A DNA stretch of 64,000 nucleotides from Crotophaga sulcirostris (Eukaryota > Chordata > Aves > Cuculiformes > Crotophagidae), in NCBI GenBank assembly GCA_013397455.1, contig VYZB01000290.1:865316-929315 (forward strand), read 5' to 3'. The position numbers were made by a program, and so were the translations under genes. Numbering within the stretch: position 1 is the stretch's first letter; every line of letters starts with the position of its first letter. Positions 49,501 through 60,700 of the stretch are shown here, one piece after another. The notes under the pieces are model-generated. The model was not told where the DNA came from. It was given only the letters and a program-made list of their open reading frames with translations, and did no database searches.

Positions 49501-52500
49501 TGCCACTTGCATAAGTTCTCATTGCTCCCGTGTCAATTAGGGGATTTGTAGAGGAAAGATCCTTCCCAGCCCACTGTCCGACAGGCCCTCAGAAACAAAC
49601 AAAGATAACTGATCTGACCCCGTGATTAAGACATAATTTCCGTTAAAAAAATAACAATTGGAGTTGGTTATGCTTTTGATCAAGTCAGGATGTCAAGGCC
49701 AAAAAGGTAATACGTGATCTTGGCAACTGAGTTCTGCTTGGGTATTTTGCTGCACTTTGAGCTTCTGTACGTAAAGAAGAGAAGTAAGTAATTCTCCCTG
49801 GAGACTGCATTCTGGGGCCTGAGGGCTTTTTATGGTTTTTGTTATTATTATTTTTATTATTGTAGAATTTCTGTAATAAGTGAAACTGCCCCAGCAGAGC
49901 ACTAAGGATGTGTTTATTTGCTTTTTGCATAACAGGATGTTCTGTGAACCTTTATTTTAACTCAAAAATAAATGGACTTGATTTCTTTGGTTCTACTGGA
50001 GGTTTTCGTGTAGTTTGTAAATTAATAACTCTGGAGCTCTAACTAGTTAGTTTAATTTTTTTTCTACTGTGTGATAGTGATGACTGTTTAAAGAAATAAA
50101 AATGGTGTTTTCTTAGTAGCTTGTACATGGGTTTCCAAAGATCTGGCCTGTATTAAATGTCAAGAGAAGTTACTCTTTCATATAGCTAAGCAGCCTCTTC
50201 TCACTTTTCAGCAGTAATGAAGGGTTTGTGCTTTAGCAGCAGAGTGGGATTTTTTCATTCTTTTTTTTTTAATGAGATTTCCAAATGTGTCCTAAACATT
50301 AGCTACTCAGATACACAGAGGCAGAGCGCTTTCAGTGGCCTTCAAGCTAGGAAGAAATGAGCTAATTTAACATTTTCTTTATAATCTCTGAAATCTACAT
50401 GAACATGAAAGAAAAAGAAAATGAGCTATGGTTGGTTGGTTGTTATGTCATCTTTTTTTCAAGACATGGTTTTTTAGGAAGACCTGTGACACTGGAGGCT
50501 TGTTGCGGTAGGGTGTGGGTGTAGCTCCTTTGAAATCGCTTGGGTGATGGACCTTGGATATCTTTATATTCGAGTTTAAATTCTTTGCAGGGTCAAAGCT
50601 TGCAGGCATAAACAAGGCTGGAATGACCACCTCTAGTAATTTGAATTCTAGCTGGGACGGGGCAGAAGATGTGGAGCAAAGAGGAAGGACACTTGCCTTG
50701 TAATGTATGCACCGTTTATTTCCATGAAGGCTTTGAAAAACTTGGAGGGCAAATCGTGCGGGAAGGATGACACTATGCTGTCAGTGCCCGTAACATAATT
50801 AGAGTATCCACAATCAGTAGAGCATGTAGTTCATGTGACAGACTGTCCTATGGGCAGATCCTCTGCTGCAGGAGCAAATGTGGGCTAATGGAATAACTCC
50901 AGGAACTACCCACGGATACCTTCTGGAAATTTTCTTCTCAAGGACTGATTTCAGATTCTACTCTCAATTCCACTGCAGTCGCTCCTGTAGGCAAAGCTAG
51001 GAAAGACGAGGCAGAATATCTGAAGAAGTTTGCAAACCTGCATCCGGAAAGGCAGATTAGCATCCCTCACAGTGGCACTGGCCTTTTGAGAGCTTATTGC
51101 ACATTTGCAGCTCACCTCAGTTTTGTAAATTTGCACCAAAAGTAGAGTTGGTAGCAAGTTGCAGACCTACTAGGTATTAGGTGTGGGAAGAAGAATTTTA
51201 TTTCAATTCAGGAGTTCAGCAGTGACGAACAGAAGAGCTTTTGGTTGGAAGGGATTTGTGTTAGTCTGACTGGTTAATTAAGAGTATTTAATTCAGTTGG
51301 AAATCTGCTTTCAATGGGAAGTGTTTGTGGATACTTGTTCTTTACACGTTCTTTACCGCTCATTTTTAGCAATATGAGTGCTGGCTTCAGAAGTAAAAGG
51401 CAACTAGAAAACTAAATAGAATATGAGTTTCGGATTAGTTGAAAAATGATCCTTATTTATTTTACACTACCACAAAGGTAGCTTCATCCTGTCAGCTCTG
51501 TGGGTCTCTTCCCTTTCAGAATCTAAGACATGTGTGGAGGGCTTTACACATTTTGTGCAGTATGTATTTATTTTTCTGTTAATAGATTTGTCAAGAATTT
51601 CAAAATTCAGTGTTTTGGGGCTTGTTTTGGTTTGTATTTGGTTTTTTTTTAGACAGAAAAATATGAAAGAAGAGCTAAGTGGTGGGACAAGAAGCAGTAC
51701 TAAAAAATTTATTTTCAAATGTTTAGAATCCTCTAGGATGTTTTAAAGGACTGCTCTTTAATTAAAAGTGCCATACACTTAGTAAAAATCCGTGTTTGTT
51801 GAGAAATTGATTTTTTTTTTCCCCTCAAAAAAGGAAAGCTGTAAGTTTTCTTGTATGGGGTAAATGTCACTCTGTTTATATCTTAGCTTTACTGCAAGTC
51901 AGGACTTGTACTATTCCTCTAGGTTGTCATAGAAACGCAGCTAACTGTCATCTCAACTCAGGCTGCTGATGGTTTTATTTGTAGGTTTTCAGGATTATTA
52001 AAATTTAACAAAAATTATTGATTTGCTTTTTATTAACACTGGCTTCTGTTTACTTTAGAAGTTCAAATGGCATAAAAGGTTTTCCTGATAGAAAACCACC
52101 TTTAAAATTATTAAACTCTGATACTCTGAATAAGAGGTCATCAAATGAATTTAATATATGAGGCAGAGTCTGAAGCAGTAGAAAAATCTTACATTTTTTC
52201 AAATCACCTTTTTCATTTCATTTTTTTTTTCAGCACGGTCCCCCCCATCCAATTTCAATTCATCTTTTAGCTTGACTTTTACTTAACATAAAAGATACCT
52301 GTCAAGAAAGCGTGAAATGGGTACATCATCGTGCCTAATATTTGAAGTTTTCATTTTATTCACTTTTTTTTTGAAGCCTGGCAGAATGCTTCGGTGCACT
52401 GACTCTTGAAAGTATATATTTTTTGTATATGCATGTGCAGGAAAAATTACTTAGTTTTCACTCATAAATAACACAGGCAGAACTTATTTACGGTAACTTT

Positions 52501-55500
52501 ATCTAATGGTCCATGGATGAATGCTTTTATGCAAACTACTCAAGAGACTAGAATTAACTTTTCATATTGGTTGCACATTTGATGTCCAGACTCCTGCAAC
52601 ATGTGGGATCTTATAAAAACTAGATGACTGGGGTTCAGTTTTTACTTTTATAAATTTATTCAATGATTGCCCTTGCATTTCAAGTGTGATCTTTGTAAGC
52701 AATGCATAAAATGCAGTAATGTATTAATTGCTGTAAAATGGACACATACTTCCTTGTGCCTTTCTTCCATCACATGTGTGTCTTTTTCTTTGACTCTACC
52801 TCCTCCCTTTACCCTCTAGTCATTTATTAAGGGTCTGCAGGCACAAAGAATTTGGCTGATTTATATACAGCTCTGTAATTTGACATTGTCATTCTGTCTA
52901 GTAACAACTTTGTTCGTTGTTAGATTTACTGAATAAAATTGTTTCTTGGTGGACATTTTGACACTTCACTTCAAGCTGCTACGTCATGGACTGCTGACAT
53001 CCCTATATTAATCTCATTTGTATTCTGTCATAAAACTCTCAAATAACATTTTAAAAGGGCCTGTCTTTGCAGCATATTTATATAAGCATGGGGCTAAATA
53101 CTGGAAGTTTCCATAGGTCCCACATGGCTTTTATGTGTTTTATATGAAGGTATATGCATATTACTATGTGTGATGGTGGCATGCATGGTAAATGACCATA
53201 ATATTTAACTCAGGAAAGGCTGATTTTAGTGCTCCAAAGGCAGTTTAAACAAAATATGTTTTATTAACATGTCTCTTCCAAATTTATTTTTCACATCATT
53301 AGCTACAAGAATGTTGTGCAAATATAGTTCTACAGGCTGGCACTGTGCTTTTTTATTTTCTGTTCTAGGGATTGGAGAGCAGTGGCTTGTGGGAAGCTCC
53401 TTTACTAGATCACTACACTGGTGTATCCTGGTTGCTTAGGAATGAAAGACAATTTATGTAGGAAACACATTCTATTCATTTGTTCATGAGAACTAATAGT
53501 GAGTATAGGAGACTATTACTGCAGGTAAACTGTTTTCCCAGTGAAGGCCAAGGAATACATATAAGTTTGTGTATGTCTATGCATATAGAGTATTAGCTGA
53601 GGCTTATTGAAGCTTATGAAATTTCTCTGGGGCATTGTACTTCATTAGACCATCTATTACTGATAGATGCCTATGACCAGAGACCTGTTTTGCACCTTGG
53701 GTTTTTTTTTTTCATAAGAGAGAAACATGTTGGGTGTTCTTTGAGCAATGAATTTGCTGCTTGTGTTTTTTGGCTTGATCTTTCTCTTCTCTCTGTGCCA
53801 CTTGATGCATCATCATATTCCCTTGGATCTAAGTAGCAATTGGGTGATAATACCTAACGTGCTTGAAAAGAAAGATAGGAAAGCTTCAGTATTTATCAGA
53901 GTTACTAACATGCAGATGATACAGGTGATCTGTAGGAATATGCTGCGTCCAGATCCTTTTCCCAGACAGTTTTGCAACAACATTTTTTTTTTAACGTAAA
54001 CCCATTGGTGTGGTTTATACAATTAACTTATTTCTAGTGGATTCTTTATTTTTGTTCACAGCATTTTGCCTCTATCCTTCCTACAGAGGTGCAACATCTT
54101 GTAAAGGTCTTGAAGTTTCTTGTAACCTGCATGCTTCAGCTTAAAGTTAATTGTGGCTACAGTGGCACTTTATTTTTATCATCTTCTGTTTTCTCATATC
54201 CATCCTTTTTCAATTTTTTCTTCTGAATGACTAGTTTTATGTAACAAAGTACACATGTACATGTTTTCCTGCTTTTTAGATATCAACTAAGCGCCTCTTA
54301 TAGCTAAATTAATATGCTGTTACACAGTCCTTGTTTGCTCCCAGAATTTTGGAGTAAAAAGAGAAATCAATAACAAAAAACCACAAACTAAGTCCCCTCC
54401 AGTGATAAAAATGTGGAAGTTTGGCTTTTGATTGTGATGGCTGTTAAGAGATAGCAGTGATCCATCTTTGCTTGTTGCTGTGTGATAGTTTTGGAGTATT
54501 TGTTTTTATTTGAAAAAAACTTATAAATATTTGTTTTTTCTCTTGCACCCTTTTCCTTGCACTTGTAAAAATTTAGGAAGATGAGAGTGAAGAAGAACCT
54601 AAGCTGAAGTATGAACGGCTTTCTAATGGAGTGACTGAAATTCTCCAGAAGGATGCAGCCAGCTGCATGACAGTGCATGAAAAGGTATTACGTGACTGTG
54701 GCAGAGGTAGAACTTCTCCATGGTTTTATATGTTTAACTGTGCTTATAATGTATCAGTGTATTTCTGTGTAGAAGTGCTGCCAACTCTAGAGGTGCAGTA
54801 CAAGCCAATGCTAATATAAACAAAATTCATGGTAAACCTGTGTTGAACAGTCCACACTCTCTCAGTGAGAAAATGAGGTGAGAATTCAAGGCACAGTCAT
54901 TTGTTAGATGAGATGTTTACATAAGCTGCTTGGAAAATGCTCACTCAATTTTCATTATGGACAGTGTTATGAACTAGAATTGCAATACAGTCCTAACTTT
55001 CTTTTATTCAGAATGGAAATTGGCATATGCTGTGCTTATTTGTACAGCCTGAATCACTGAAGATGGACTTGATCGTGCTAGGGACCAGCTTAGCATATAT
55101 TCAGGTGTTTCTGTTATTATGGTGTAGAGTAATGTAATTACAATATTTCTTTTTTTTTTTCTTGTTTCTTTCGAGGGGATGTCATTTAGCATCTCCCTGT
55201 TCCTCTTCCCTGATTCAATACGTTAAAAACAAGGAGAAGGAAATGCACACGCTCTTAATACTGGTTAGGTTTGAGAAATACAAGACAATAAAAGGAGAAA
55301 GTGATGGACAATGCAAAGTAAAGAAACTACAAAGAATATTCCTTTGTTCTTAAAAGGAAGAAACTTCATATGTTTCTTTACTGTTTTAAACAATTGGTTT
55401 TTATTTTCTGAGTTTTTTTCCCTTTTATTAATACTGAAGAAAATTTTAAAATATTGAGGAATGCTGAAGAGCATCTGAAAATATGAGTTAATGATTTGTC

Positions 55501-57727
55501 AAGTAACTATTAGTATATAAAACTTAATAGCTGTTTTCTGAATGTATAATTTTTCACAGCTGGTAATAGCTCCTTAACAGTTATTGTTGAGGGATTCATC
55601 TCTGTTATTTGGCTGTATTTTTAGATTGACTTGTACTGTGTTTCTTTTACTCAAAGGACTGTTGCCATGGCTCAAGAGGCTCTTAAGATGAAGCTTGTAT
55701 TTTAACCGTGCGAATGAAAACAATAAGTCTTTTTAAAATGCTTTTTGACAATTTAGAATTACACAGATATTTGGAAAATTGGCGAGCATTTAGTCCTGGT
55801 CTGTGCTCTGTTTATGTTACCTTTTTTTTCCTGAGCCTAAGGTAAATTTTGAAAGTTGACACGTGAACTGGATTTTTCTGTTAGGATGTGCACAGATAGA
55901 CCTTTAGTAATATAGTGACACAAAGAGGGACAATGCAGGAAAGCTGTTTAAGTATCCCAGCACTTTTAGTTTTCCAGAAAACTAGATACACTATTCATGA
56001 GAAGGATCAATATTGTTAGAAGCCAGGTACTGAAGTCTTTTAGGAATAGGTCTCTTACAACAGAGAGGGTAAAAATGAAGCTGGCTTGTAGGTTTTGCGA
56101 GGGTGTTTTCTGTTTTGTTCTGGTTTGGCTGTGTTTGTTTGGGTTTGTTTTTTTTTTATTGGACACTGCAAGAGCAGCAAAAGCCCTGCTAAAGAGTAAA
56201 TCACTGGCAAAATTACACAGTACTATGTAAAATATGCCTCTGATTAAAGCAGCCTAACTTTGCTGGGAACCCTGAAAATCTGGCTTCTGTATTCAGACTA
56301 ATTTCCCCCCAGAATTATTTTTTTTTTCTTTTCACTGCTAAAGCATCATATTTTCACCAGGCTTGCTGTCTGCACTGGATGACTAATCGTCATGGCACCT
56401 GGTGCATTCAAGCAGGCCTGTGCAGTGGAATAGTCATACCTAGTTATGTCTGCACACCTGATGTTTTATTAACCAGTATTGATTTTTTTACCCGGGGGAC
56501 TTTTTTCTTCCTGAAAAAAGGCAACCTTGCAGGAGTGAAAGGCATTGCAGGGGATGAATTTCTAATGAACCCCTTCTTCCCCTTTTTTGACTCCTTTTAA
56601 TGTAGCTTCATATTTTAAGTGCCTGAACTGAAATTTCATTTTAAGCAATTCCATTTTGATAAATCCTTTTAAACCTTGACTTTCTGTAAGGTTATTTTTT
56701 AAAGATTGTGCTGCCTGACTGACATGCTTAGCAGTGCCTGTAAATTTGAGCATTTCATTATAGGTTGCAATGAAGCATGCTCACATGCAGTGAAATACAG
56801 AGAATTGAGGAGCCTAGACTATTTGAGTAATGCTGAAAGGAGGGGGGAATAAAAGAAACCTCTGTCATAAATCAAGTAGTACCGAAGTTCTTCCTTTTCT
56901 ATTTGGGTGTAGTTCACATGGTTCAATTAACGACAGATCTCTCGGAACCAATTCCCTTCTTGTTTGTATCAAAATAAGTTTGTGGTAGCATGCATTTGTG
57001 CAGAGATTTCTTTCTTTTGCTACTATGTTTTAGAATGAAACTCCTGAGATTTCCGAGGAAAAGTGTATTTGTCTTGAGAGTGTTCAATGTATGAGTGTTA
57101 CTATGTGAAGGAAAGCAAACCCAGTGGTTATCTGTGTGCTCAAATGCACTGTCAGAGACCTTCCATAATTCAGCAGTATTTTATCGGTGGCTTACTGGTG
57201 GCCTTTTGCTATATTTGAATGTTTTGGTTTTATGTTAACAATGAAGGAGAATTAAAAATAAAGCCCGAAGGAAATTGTTACGATTGAAATAAAGCTGCAG
57301 AAAGGATCCAGGAACTATTTCAGGTCGGTGTTGGTCCTTGCTTTGATGCTGCATTTTTAATTTGCTGCCACAGTCCATCAGGCAGTGTGTACGGACTGCA
57401 GACACACCATTAGTTGTCAGTGGATGAGGGTCCTCATGACTCATTCTGACAGCTAACTTGGACTATCACAGTAATATGGGCTTGAAGGCCTGTTTTATTC
57501 TTTAGGTGCAGTTAAAATAAGCTTTGGCAGTAGAGGGTGGGGTTTTTTTCCTCAATACTGCTAATCATTATTCTGCAAAATATTTAGCATCTGTATACTT
57601 TTGGTTATGGTGTCTTTGTGTTTATGTAATCAGACTCTTTCTTTTACAGTTTTTGGCACTTGGAACACATTATGGCAAAGTTTATTTACTTGATGTCCAG
57701 GGGAACATCACACAGAAGTTTGATGTT
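37518..57727 (+). CDS. VPS41: VPS41, HOPS complex subunit, N-terminal part (exons 1-4)
   Basis: VPS41 is the HOPS subunit that helps tether late endosomes, autophagosomes and AP-3 vesicles to lysosomes, and it also acts in secretory-granule formation. Four exons splice to 82 codons that match the vertebrate VPS41 amino terminus almost residue for residue. They comprise MAEAEEK, an acidic Ser/Glu/Asp-rich tail (about residues 8-28), the conserved [19 protein letters not shown] segment and the first strands of the WD40-type beta-propeller ([20 protein letters not shown]). The acidic N terminus has been linked to AP-3 interaction. The full protein is about 850 residues, so over 90 percent lies beyond the window. 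Every intron border is GT/AG and every junction is phase 0. No frameshift or stop is seen, so the gene looks intact here. Confidence 0.96.
38012..38081 (+). repeat. Left copy of a 70-bp direct repeat flanking a CR1
   Basis: An A8 run then TAAAGCAAAAAGCTGAGTTCC, CAGTCCCTCC and ACTTTCTCAATGTGTCTTTGCTGAGCT. It matches 38586-38655 with few differences, offset 574 bp. It is followed by a partial internal duplicate (CTTTCTCAGTGTTTCTTTGCC, about 38080-38100). Confidence 0.85.
38104..38585 (+). mobile_element. CR1 fragment in VPS41 intron 1, sense, lacking its 3' tail
   Basis: It begins in ORF2 (ATCCTGGGCTGCCTCAAAAG, GAGACCCCAGTTGGAGTGCTG) and passes the GTCCAGAGGAGGCCACGGAG and CATAGCGGCCTTCCAGTACC blocks. 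It stops abruptly at GGATGGGGTCTTGAGCAG, before the GGTGTCCCTGCCC block and the octamer. Missing both ends, it looks truncated at the 3' side, unlike normal CR1 copies, which keep the 3' end. It shares TTACAAGGC and CTGGCACAGG with the copy at 37022-37403, suggesting the same subfamily. Confidence 0.9.
38586..38655 (+). repeat. Right copy of the 70-bp direct repeat
   Basis: An A7 run, TAAAGCAAAGCATGAAGTTCC, CAGTCCTTACGGGG and ACTTTCTCAATGTTTCTTTGCTGAGCT. It abuts the truncated 3' end of the CR1 without spacer. Confidence 0.85.
39730..39751 (+). other. G-rich tract with quadruplex potential in intron 1
   Basis: GGGGGGG TT GGGGGGG AC GGG on the coding strand. Each G7 can supply two G3 runs, so four-tetrad-forming runs are available both in DNA and in the nascent transcript. 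Confidence 0.7.
41536..41574 (+). CDS. VPS41: VPS41 coding exon 2 (39 nt)
   Basis: Thirteen codons, [13 protein letters not shown], between acceptor TTTTCCAG and donor GTAAGC. A very short exon, divisible by three and bordered by phase-0 introns, so skipping would remove part of the acidic tail and keep the frame. The residues are Ser/Thr next to Asp/Glu, a good casein-kinase-2-like setting (inference). Confidence 0.95.
41575..54576 (+). other. VPS41: VPS41 intron 2 (about 13.0 kb)
   Basis: Donor GTAAGC; acceptor ACTTGTAAAAATTTAG with pyrimidine-rich sequence at 54538-54562. AT-rich, with frequent poly-T runs and no CR1 copy that I recognise. One local direct repeat is at 45656-45700. Frames of 60-109 codons on both strands appear to be chance. 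Confidence 0.9.
45656..45700 (+). repeat. Short direct duplication in intron 2
   Basis: ATATACAGGTTAATTAT occurs at 45656-45672 and again at 45684-45700, a 28-bp step, probably a recent slippage-type duplication. Confidence 0.8.
54577..54684 (+). CDS. VPS41: VPS41 coding exon 3 (108 nt)
   Basis: Thirty-six codons: [36 protein letters not shown]. It is bounded by acceptor TTTAG and donor GTATTA, phase 0 at both ends. It completes the acidic stretch and enters the conserved domain that precedes the first propeller strands. Mammalian VPS41 has Asp where this has Glu in VHEK, a conservative difference. Confidence 0.96.
54685..57649 (+). other. VPS41: VPS41 intron 3 (about 3.0 kb)
   Basis: Donor GTATTA; acceptor CAGACTCTTTCTTTTACAG. 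AT-rich with several poly-T tracts (about 55148-55160, 56149-56158, 56320-56330). No exon, RNA gene or repeat family recognised. Confidence 0.9.
57650..57727 (+). CDS. VPS41: VPS41 coding exon 4 (78 nt)
   Basis: Twenty-six codons: [20 protein letters not shown] then TQKFDV. It lies between TTTTACAG and the consensus donor GTAAGT. It encodes the first propeller strand pair ([14 protein letters not shown] is a WD40-like G-x-V-x-L-D strand-turn-strand). Phase 0 at both ends, so skipping keeps frame but would remove the first blade element. The next exon, expected to start SPVKI in mammals, is not found before 64000. Confidence 0.97.
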
Positions 57728-60700
57728 GTAAGTATCATGCTATTCAGAACACATCTGCTAGGATGTAAAAATACTGTGATGAGCTAAGTAATAACTAAGT
57801 CTTGCTACACCTGTAATTTTACTGAAGCATTTCATGAAATCCCTCCCCATACCATAAGAAGCCATGTTTGGTCCTTGCAAAAAGAAGTTACCCTGGATGG
57901 TTTTGTAACGAGCTCATCTCAATTTACATATAACAAACTTTCTTTGCGAAGACAGAAGAGGAAATAGATTTTTATGGTTGTAAATGGCTATTATTAATTA
58001 TGTACCCTGGAGGCTCATGACTAAGGTAAGGCATGAGCCTGCTCATTAGGTGACCATTGTCAGTTGTTAGTGTGTGCACTATCATCTTATCTAGTTGCCA
58101 CAAGTAATTGAAAATTGATTGATTGCCTTGCTGGTTCAGTTTATCTACTGCAAATATATAACGCTAATATTTTATGTGAATGTTTGAAGCTTGGACTCTA
58201 AAGGGATTGTATTGATTGAAGGAGAAGCAGACATTTTCCTTATTGTGGTTCCTGATATTAGAGGATGAATTAAATGCAAAATTTAAAGCTCTATTTTGGA
58301 GTATTAAAAATTCCTTTTAGTTGTATACATTTGTTGATTTTTGGTTTGTTTTTTTAATATCTCCTTTTCAAATTCCCTGTCTTCCACGGGAGGTGGGAGG
58401 AAGAAAATTAGCGATTTCTTTTTCTCCTGGCATTTTCACAAAATCTAGTAGCCAAGCATTGGTTTTTCATGGCAGTGTCAGCGTTTGTCAGAGTATCCAT
58501 CGCAAGTTGTTGGCATGTTTGCCAAGTGAACGTATGGTCTAAAGCTGACACAGCTAGCTGTATAGGAGAGGTGAATGGTTTCATTTATATTTTTGAAAAA
58601 TCTAATTATGCAATTTTGCAAGCAGGGGAGGAAGTCACAGACAAAACCTGGCCTCCTTGGCACCACCTATGGAGGAAATTTTATGTGTAGCATTCTTCAG
58701 ATTGACAATTACCATACTGGGTATTAATGAAAGTCAAGCTAATTATGTTGTTCAATTTCTTGTAACTTTCTAAGTTCATCAGCCCCACAGAGGAGATGCT
58801 GACTGCGTTTCAAAAGAGGAAATGCTTTTGGTGTCTCCCTTACAGTTTTGATTACCTTACAAGGTACTTGCTAAAGATGCGGTTTTTCTCTCTCCAAAAT
58901 AATCTGTTTGGGGCAGACCAGATTAGAGTGTACTTGAGTTCTTCTCTTCCATCTCTGCATTAAAAGACTGACTCAAAGACTCACTCAAATGAAATGGAGA
59001 TTTTTCTATTGAGTCAGATATTAAATGGCTTAGATTTGTATTCATTCCACTCTGTGTCAGGTACTTGGAAGAGTTCATTTGTAGAACTGCCATTTTTTTG
59101 CCTAAGTGCCCTGTCCTCCCACACTGCTTCAGAAAGGTGAAGTCCTTCTCTTTCTGTAAAGATTTAGGGTACAGCCTTGGTGTAAAGCAACAAACAAGGG
59201 GACCTGTTGTCTACTAAAGACTATAAAACAAAATCCTTGCATCTTCTTTATATGCAACAATGCAAATCAGCTGTTCTTTTCTTTGCTTTTCTCTAATAAG
59301 AAGTCCTACCCGTGTCTGCTGGGAGGACGGTTTCCTATGATGAAGTTAAGTTTGGGCTACATAAGCCACCTTCTGCTCTACAGCTCTACAGTGCTTACTT
59401 GGTTATCCCTTTTCCAATTTTTACTGACTTCACGATTAGGATTTTTGTGCCGTGTCTTCTTAGAGAGATGACAATGATTTTTTTTTTTAAACTTTTGTTT
59501 GAGTACCAACTGCTTTTTGCGATGGAGGCTAGGAAAAAGAAATATTTCTTGGATTTTATTCTTAATGTTTCTGTCTCTTGATAACACGTGTCTCGAGTGC
59601 AACAGATGAATTATATCATGGATCAGGTGGAAACAGTGCTTCTTTTTTTCTTTTTTGTAGTTTGAAGAAAAATTATTTTGATCTAGGACTGCTCGCCTTT
59701 ATAAGAAAAGTTTTCCAAGGAATTACTAAGTGTTGTAAAACAGAAAGGACTGCCTATGGGAGAAACAAAGCAGCTCTCTGACATCCTTGGCTGCTTAAAC
59801 AGAGAAGTTTTCTGAGTGAATGTTGTTGACTGTTGAACCCATGGACAGTTTATTCTGAGTTGGCTGCAGTATGTTGGAATATCTTCCTTCTAACGTGAAC
59901 TTTTCAAGATCTTGAGCTGCAGACTAGAGGCATTGCTTTCAAAATGTTTGGTGGGGTCTTCCTTCTATTCTCCCCTACCAACGCTTCTTTACTGTCTCCC
60001 CTTTTGGAGGACTTGCAGTATCACACAGTATCACAGTATTACAAGGTTGGAAAGGACCTTTGAGATTGAGTACAACCTGTAACCCAACACTAACACCAAC
60101 ACCAACCCATCATCTAACCCATGGCACTAAGTGCCTTATCCAATCTCCTCCTAAATACCTACAGGGACTGGGGGGCTCCGCCACCTCCCTGAGCAGCGCA
60201 TTCCAATGGCCAATCACCCTTTCAGTGCCGAACTTTTTCCTAATATCAAGCCTAAACCTCCCCTGACAAAGCTTGAGTAGAGCATTGCTGTATTGTAAAC
60301 CCCAAAAAAACTTAGCTTTTCTTGAAAAGCAAGTGAGCTGCTTTCTGAAGTCCTACAGATGCAAAACATTCCTCGATAATGTGCTGAGGCACAGAGTATT
60401 TTATCTAGTAATATTTTCTCTGGTTCTTTGTTGGGTGCAAAATTACCAATTTCCTTCTGAGAAACATTTTTATTGGTGGAATGGCAGATGTTATGCCTTG
60501 AAGTTGTAAATAGGAGAAAGATGTAGTGTTGCTAATTTCTGGAAATTTCTAATGTATAAAAATTGTTCTGAGTAAATGAAATAGTCTCTCATTAAAGAGC
60601 AAGCACTACTACCACTGAAATCTCAGCATTGTTTGCAGTAAACAGTGTACTTGGGAAGAAAATTTTACATATTTTTCTTCTTGAAATAGTCTTCAGCAGA

